From: Ligustrum vulgare
Lineage: Eukaryota > Streptophyta > Magnoliopsida > Lamiales > Oleaceae
NCBI GenBank assembly: GCA_963555705.1
Contig: OY743181.1
Span: 31,066,513 to 31,130,512, forward strand
Direction of reading: 5' to 3'
DNA length: 64,000 nt
Under the pieces are notes generated by a model. That model made no database searches. It was not told the origin of the DNA and worked only from the letters and a program-made list of their open reading frames with translations. Positions 58,838 to 64,000 of the stretch are shown here, piece by piece (within the stretch, counting starts at the first letter, position 1; each line of letters opens with the position of its first letter). The position numbers and the translations under genes are program-made.

Positions 58838-59268
58838 TTATAGTTATAGGATTTAAATGATATAATTTAAAATGAATTAAATGTTGAGGAAAAATAAAAA
58901 AATAAAACTTTACCTTTAATTGTTGATATGGTTTTACAAACAATATATTTACAATTTGCTCTCACTTGTTAGATTACATTAAACTTCTCACTGTGATCTT
59001 TAATTTGATACCCTTATTACATATTTTTCGATTTCATAATAATACAATAATTATTAAAAGAATAATAATAAAATAGAAAAAAAAAACATTTTGATGTTAT
59101 TAATAGCATAGTACGGATGTCAATGCAATTGATGACACATGTAAAATAATAATTACTAAAATATTTAATATACTATTTTTTAGCAAAAATTTTCCAAATT
59201 TAGAAAGTTTTTTTTGCGGGAATCTATGTTTGTAGTGACGGTTATTCTACTTTTATATATAAAATATA

Positions 59269-59596
59269 CTCTCTCCGTCCCAAAAAGACAGTCATGTATA
59301 CTATTTTTGTCTGTCCCAAAAAGATAGTCTCATTTCCATATTGAGCATGTATTAAATTTTTCATTTCCACATATACCCTTATTTAATGTATTTTGGTATA
59401 ATACATACCAATTACTTAACTATTGTATTTTTAAATTTTTTGTGGGAAACGAAGTGAGTTCACTTAAAACACTAAATAAGGGATAAATGGTATAAATGTA
59501 AAACAATAATAAAATTTAATACATTTACCATACTAACTACAACTTCTTCATTTGTGTGAAAATAACTGTAGGACTATCTTTTTGGGACGGATGGAG
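59269..59596. mobile_element. Stowaway-like MITE
   Basis: Terminal inverted repeats CTCTCTCCGTCCCAAAAAGA and CTCCATCCGTCCCAAAAAGA (inverted), flanked by TA at 59267-59268 and 59597-59598. The CTCCxTCCGTCCC terminus and TA duplication define Stowaway. 328 bp. A subterminal copy of TGTCCCAAAAAGATAGTC lies at 59311. Confidence 0.9.
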
Positions 59597-59621
59597 TATT
59601 AAGATAAGATTAAGATTAAGA

Positions 59622-59942
59622 TTATAATGGGCATAATTTTCCAAATCACTTTTTAACAACTAATAATAATTTCTCTCTTCAATTTTTAACCACACATCTT
59701 ACCTAAAACCCCAAATAAATCAAAATTCTAATTCTAATTCCTTTTTCACAAGCCGTCGAACGGACCCCAATTTATAATCAATTCCTAGCCGTCGAATATA
59801 GCATTAATTAAAATTATACTTTAATTTGTGCCAATTGGATCATTGCAAATCATATTTAGACAATCAATCAGAAGACAAGTTAAAGCCACATAAGCATTTG
59901 ACATGGAATTGGAATAACTAGCCTCAATTTGTTTATACATAA
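59622..59942. other. Intergenic DNA, no gene recognised
   Basis: It contains two AGCCGTCGAA words (59752 and 59788) but no coding or paired terminus. Confidence 0.4.
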
Positions 59943-60880
59943 CTAGTTAGTAACGCGTGCTTTGCACGTGGATCTGCAATGATATTATGAAACATATTTG
60001 AATGTCTTGAATTGAATTTCTTCTTAATACACATCAACTATTTTTAATATATTTTTTCTAAAAACTGTATAAATTAAAAGCACGTATTTACATGTTGATT
60101 ATCGATTAGATTAATATTGAGAATATTTTCGTGAAGACAACAGCTAAAAAAGAGATCAAACTTGCTAATAAATTGAAGTACTCGATTGACTTAATTTCAC
60201 TAAATTGAAGATTATTTTGTTTAAAGTCCGGGCTTGTGTTAAGGTGAAACAAGATATATCTCAAGTATATAACTTTAACATATTTATTTTTCCAAAACTA
60301 TTGTCAGTTAAATGATGCTTTTAATGTACTACTTTCTCAAATACTTATTGCGTGTAATTTTTATAAATAATTGAAATCGAGACTTGAATCCAAAAAATAA
60401 CACTCTTGAAAAAGTATTGAACCACTTAAAAGCATTCATGTTAGCTCTTTTTTTTTTTTTTTTTTTTTTGAAATGGGATGCTGCACTCTTAGCTACTAAA
60501 ACAATATATATATTTATAAAAAAAAAATATCACGAGTCTCAATATCTCTTGAAAATCACTAAACAGAATATGTAGATTGTGATTTTTAACCTTAAAATAT
60601 AGAAGAATTTGAAATAAATAACAAAAATGATATCACATTTTTATAGTGATATATTAGTAAAATATTTGATGATCAATATTTATTAGTAACGGAATTTTCT
60701 TTATACAACAGGACAATTACATGTGTAAATAAATGTGAGATTTATTTTTAATTATAAATTCTATAATTAAAATAAAATTAATTGAAGGAAAAATAAGAAA
60801 TAAGAAATAATTTTCAAGAGTATTATGATCCTAAATATTTCTCCATTCAAGTTATTTTAGAAGTGGTACAGATATAAATA

Positions 60881-61860
60881 CGGGGAAATTGCGCTGGGCA
60901 CTTAAAAAATATCATCAAATTGAAGAATACGTTTGCAATTGAATGAAATTGGAAAATACTGTCTTCTTCTTCCGTCCCTGCTTCTTCACGACTGGCCCGA
61001 CTGCATACCCGTGCAAGCTTCTTCCCCGATTTCTTCTTCCTTCTGACCTTCTCTCGCCACCATCGCTGCTGGCTTGCTGCTGCTACTTCTACACCCGACC
61101 ATCGATCATTGTTGCTGCGTGCTATATCACATCTCTACATTCCGCATGATTGCCTACCATCGCACAACCACCAAGCCACCACCGCTGCAGCACCGACGAG
61201 CTCATTGCTTCGAGCAGCACCGCGACGGTTGAGTGTGATATTTTTTCTGTTGCGTGGTTGTGTTAGTGTTCGGCTATGTGGGGTCCCCGATTGGAGCTAT
61301 TGGAAGTGGTCGGCGGTGGTGCACAGTGAGGTGTGCCGGTTGTGGTGATAAAGATGGAGTTGCAGACGGAGTTGTTGGGAATAATGTTGAAAGATGCAGC
61401 TGTACTGCTGCAACACCTCTTCTACTCTGATTCTGCTTGGCTGAAAATAAGAAAATATTGCGTGAAAATCGTTTGATTCTAGTTTGAGACAAAGTTTCAT
61501 AATTAAAAGTGTAAAGTTTCAAGTTATGATATTATAATTTCGCTCAAAGTATCATAAAAAATTAATAAAGTTTCATATTTTGATACTAAAAATTTGAAGT
61601 CATATTCTGATACTTTACAAGTATTTTATGATACTTTAAGTATACTGTTGTGAAACTTGTAAAGTATCATAAGATACTTGCAAAGTATCATGTTGTGATA
61701 CTTGTAAAGTATCACAGGATTCTTTCAAAGTATCATGCTGTGAAACTTGTGAAAACAGTATTTTTCAAAAAAAAAAAAAATGAAGTATTTTTCATTTTTT
61801 TAAAAAAATGAAGTAAATTTCAATTATGATAAAAAAATATGGGTATTTTTGCAAACGTCC
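60881..61860. mobile_element. Candidate Pack-MULE inserted in a Helitron remnant
   Basis: Flanked by ATATAAATA (60872-60880) and CTATAAATA (61861-61869), 8 of 9 matching, the Mutator duplication length. Ends CGGGGAAATTGCGC and, inverted, GGGACGTTTGCAAAAATACCC resemble the GGGxxAATTGC-type MULE terminus only loosely. The interior 60955-61440 is GC-rich, unlike its surroundings, as if captured from a gene; frames 60943-61348 have no recognised domain. Confidence 0.4.
61525..61755. repeat. Cluster of GATACTT/AAGTATC palindromes
   Basis: About ten copies of AAAGTATCA or its complement TGATACTTT in alternating orientation, giving units such as GATACTTGCAAAGTATC (61674) and GATACTTGTAAAGTATC (61699). 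Non-coding. Confidence 0.8.
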
Positions 61861-62256
61861 CTATAAATATAGAACAATGAAATAGAAGAAACAACGACCA
61901 TCATTAGATTAGAAAATTTATTTTTAATTATAAAACACTATAATTAAAATAAAACTTATTGTAAGAAATTATAAATTATTTTCTAGGGTATTATGATCAA
62001 AATATTTCTCCATTTAAGTTGTTTTGAAAGTAGTATAGATATCATCTGAAAAAAGTAGTATAGATATGAATATAGATCAATGAAATTTGAATAGACAACT
62101 ATCATCATTAAATTAGAAAATATTACATTAATTATAATATATAATAATTAAAGAAATTAATTGAAAGGACAAAAAAGAAATTGTAATTTATTGTTGAGGG
62201 TATTTTTGTCCAAAAAAGTTTTTCCCTTTAAGGGACTTTTATAAGCAGTATAGATA

Positions 62257-63106
62257 TATTTCTTCAAATTACTTTTTAACTACATAAATATTTCTATATT
62301 ACTTTTCAATCACATATTTTTCTCGAAAATATTACATTCTTTATTTATAAACAATAATTTTTAACCAAACGGAGGCTTAAGTAAAAGTATATTGACTCGA
62401 TAAAAAAATATAGTATAATACCTAATTGAAATTAACCATTGAATAGAACTTTCATGAATTTCAATTCTAAATATCTTGCCTCTCAAGGCATAATGCAGTT
62501 GGCAAGGATTGAAATAAGATAAAAGTATGCATTGTTTGGCAGCTACAGGGTGGGGGGAATGTGGCCTCCTTGTGGTGGAAATCACTGTGTAAGCTTCAGA
62601 TCCTAATTAACTAAGGCTATCACACGATATACCTCCTTCACAAGGTTCTAGGAGTAGGACAGTGAGCCACCGGCAACCGTCAAGGTTGCAATTCAAACCT
62701 TTTCAATTCTAAGTATCCAAATGCAATGAATATTAAACGCCAGTTTGACAATCTTTTTCAAAACTCTTTCTCTTATACTCATATTTAATCACACATTCAT
62801 ACAATATAATATTCTACAAAAAAAAAAAAAAAAATCCTACTTCTTAACTTCCATTCTTAAAAAATCATGATTTATCAATTTTCTTTAAATTAGTAAAAAA
62901 TTTATTTCTATATGGAAATTTTAAGATGTCTATTGGGGCTGTCCCACGGAGTCCACCGAGCCCCGCTTGATACCGATGGGAGCAGCTTATGGTGCCAACT
63001 AGGGTCACAACAAGCCTTTTGATTTCTATAAATGATTCAAGAAAAAAAAATGTATACGTATACGTTGCGGTCATTAATTATTGATTATGTTCAGTAATAT
63101 TGTAGC
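62257..63106. other. Intergenic DNA, no gene recognised
   Basis: 62520-62720 contains a weak B-box-like GGTTGCAATTCAAACC (62683), possibly an old SINE. 62932-63000 is a GC-richer patch of unknown origin. No gene supported. Confidence 0.35.
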
Positions 63107-63316
63107 TGATGATGCTAAAAATTGCACCTGGAATATTCCGAGCTTGGACAGTAAACAAGCACGATCTGGATCTCCGAATACCTGCAATAAAGGCGAGGAG
63201 GTGTGCCCTCGTCCCCCCTCCGATGCTTAAGTCAGTAAAGAGGAAGGAGAAAATTTATGCAAGAGGCTATAAATTGTTGAGATAATTGTGTACCTGGATT
63301 ATGATTGAGTTCCATG

Positions 63317-63324
63317 TATTTATA
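63317..63324 (-). promoter_or_regulatory. TATA box of the terminal Tat-like LTR
   Basis: TATAAATA on the minus strand, about 210 bp from the LTR end, the same relative place as in Tat-2. Confidence 0.45.
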
Positions 63325-63559
63325 GAGTTATATGGACGAATTATGATAGGATTGAAATACCTGCATTGCATGAGTCCTGTTAGGAATCATCCTCCTATTT
63401 TTTAGGGATGAGGTTGTAAAACCCAAATAGGATTCTGTTGGAAGATGAGTTCTACTGGAATTAAGAGGTTATAGACTCCACGTGTCAGATCAAGTCATGC
63501 CCGATCAATAAGAGACGTGACCCGAGCATCATGTACCCCGAGCACATCATGCACATTTT

Positions 63560-64000
63560 TGGTGAGATATATGTACTCGGGGTATTCTATCCTCGGGGGT
63601 ATTATGAGTGGTCGGGGCAACGTTTTCGCCACAAGCATTTTAAGTGTGATCGGGGGTTATATTCTCCTCGGGGTTGTTCATGTCCTCGGGGTTCTCAATA
63701 TGGTGTATGGTGTAATGTTTAAGTGCTCGGCCTCGAGGTTCATATGTTGCTCGGGGGTACCAAGATATGACGTGGCTAAATATTTAAGTGTTCGGGGATG
63801 AGGACAAAGGATATGCTCGGGGTATAAATGATTGTTGGGGTTGAAGTCCTCCTCGGGGGTATCAAGATGTAATATGGAATAATATTCATGTATTCGGGCT
63901 CGAGGTCATCCTCGGATTTATGGTGGTCGAGGTTGAGGTTTTCCTCGGGGATAGAAAATATAATATAGGGTGATATTCATGTGGTCGGGTTTGAGGTCCT
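63560..64000. repeat. Diverged ~95-100 bp repeats with CTCGGGG words in U3
   Basis: CTCGGGGGTA-type starts recur at about 63751, 63852 and 63945, each followed by a TATGG/ATATxATATGG and a TATTCATGT-x-TCGGG block. Earlier, more irregular copies start near 63570 and 63680. The array continues beyond the window. Confidence 0.65.

Larger units (their letters stand above)
53266..59621 (-). mobile_element. Outer non-autonomous Helitron (minus), interrupted
   Basis: Minus-strand 5' end TCTTAATCTTAATCTTATC at 59621, just after an A. 3' end GTGTGATACTAG-type: hairpin CCGCGCAACGCACGG then CTAG at 53269-53266, followed by T. It is split by a 4074-bp insertion (54764-58837) and a Stowaway MITE (59269-59596), leaving about 1.95 kb. 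Insertion between A and T, a 5' TC, a 3' hairpin and CTAG are Helitron hallmarks. No RepHel protein is present. Confidence 0.7.
59943..62256 (-). mobile_element. Helitron remnants (minus) with several 5' ends
   Basis: A 3' end on the minus strand (hairpin ACGTGCAAAGCACGCGT, then CTAG at 59946-59943). Three homologous minus-strand 5' ends, at 60872 (TCTGTACCACTT), 62039 (TCTATACTACTT) and 62256 (TCTATACTGCTTATAAAAGTC), each lead into AATTATAxxxTATAATTAAA and GGTATT(A/T)T words. A shorter TCTATACTACTT is at 62064. No replicase is present. Confidence 0.5.
63107..64000 (-). repeat. Tat-like LTR (minus), running off the window
   Basis: Left end TGATGATGCTAAAAATTGC is the inverted equivalent of the Tat-2 LTR end (TTTTTGACAACATCA). 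On the minus strand a TATAAATA lies at 63324-63317. It is followed by CGGAGGGGGGACGAGGGC and CTCCTCGCCTTTATTGCAGG, matching the R/U5 pattern of Tat-2 (GGCGACGGGGAG, CTCCTCGCCTTTTTTGCAGG). No primer site lies to its left, so it is a 3' or solo LTR. Confidence 0.6.

Noticed and set aside
62640..62720. B-box-like GGTTGCAATTCAAACC suggesting a tRNA or SINE
   Set aside because: No cloverleaf, no A box at the right distance and no poly(A) or duplication; not supported as an RNA gene.
62865..63074. 69-codon minus-strand frame with a GC-rich patch
   Set aside because: No recognisable domain, poly-T context; probably chance.

Overview
The window looks like a piece of a higher-plant (probably eudicot) nuclear chromosome. 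It is AT-rich and full of plant LTR retrotransposons (Athila, Tat/Ogre and Tekay lineages), hAT, Tourist, Stowaway, MULE and Helitron elements. It holds one convincing intact host gene, with short plant-type introns. No rRNA, tRNA gene, CRISPR array or bacterial-type operon is visible. The species cannot be told from the sequence alone.

Layout. (1) 1-880: right end of a Tourist-like element carrying a Gly-rich reading frame. (2) 881-3180: degraded repeat DNA with an LTR-like piece and a GT microsatellite. (3) 3180-26230: a three-level nest. A plus-strand Athila-like LTR/gag is split by a minus-strand Tat-lineage Ty3/gypsy element (Tat-1, 3796-25305). Tat-1 is itself split inside its protease by a plus-strand Tekay chromovirus (9289-18806, target duplication GTGTT), and upstream of its protease by a minus-strand hAT transposon (19378-22325). 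(4) 26640-30696: remains of a minus-strand Athila-like element (protease/RT start, Asp-type primer site, LTR) with a MITE-like insert. (5) 30697-43990: a 2.9 kb Tekay-like LTR split by the youngest large element, a plus-strand Tat element (Tat-2, 31658-42027, target duplication CCGAC). Tat-2 keeps nearly full gag-pol, a higher-order tandem array in its 3' UTR, and an antisense gene with recognisable introns. (6) 44387-46840: a Tourist-like MITE followed by a three-exon bHLH transcription factor gene (subgroup Ia, bHLH94/96-like). (7) 47672-51398: a deleted relative of Tat-1 with a probable antisense plant-mobile-domain fragment. (8) 51399-53265: unremarkable AT-rich DNA. (9) 53266-59621: Helitrons inserted into a Helitron, forming a 1.5 kb inverted repeat, with a Stowaway MITE in the outer copy. 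(10) 59943-62256: further Helitron 5' ends and a candidate Pack-MULE. (11) 63107-64000: a minus-oriented Tat-like LTR with repeats in U3, running off the window.

How the parts work together. Apart from the bHLH gene, nothing here forms a host pathway. The retroelement genes are gag, protease, RT, RNase H and integrase, in the order expected for Ty3/gypsy. Almost all are inactivated. In Tat-2 nearly every premature stop is explained by a single C-to-T change, as expected from deamination of methylated cytosine in silenced DNA. The most interesting non-standard content is the intron-containing antisense gene of Tat-2, the extra frame ahead of gag in the Tekay element, the higher-order repeat array, and the Helitron nest.
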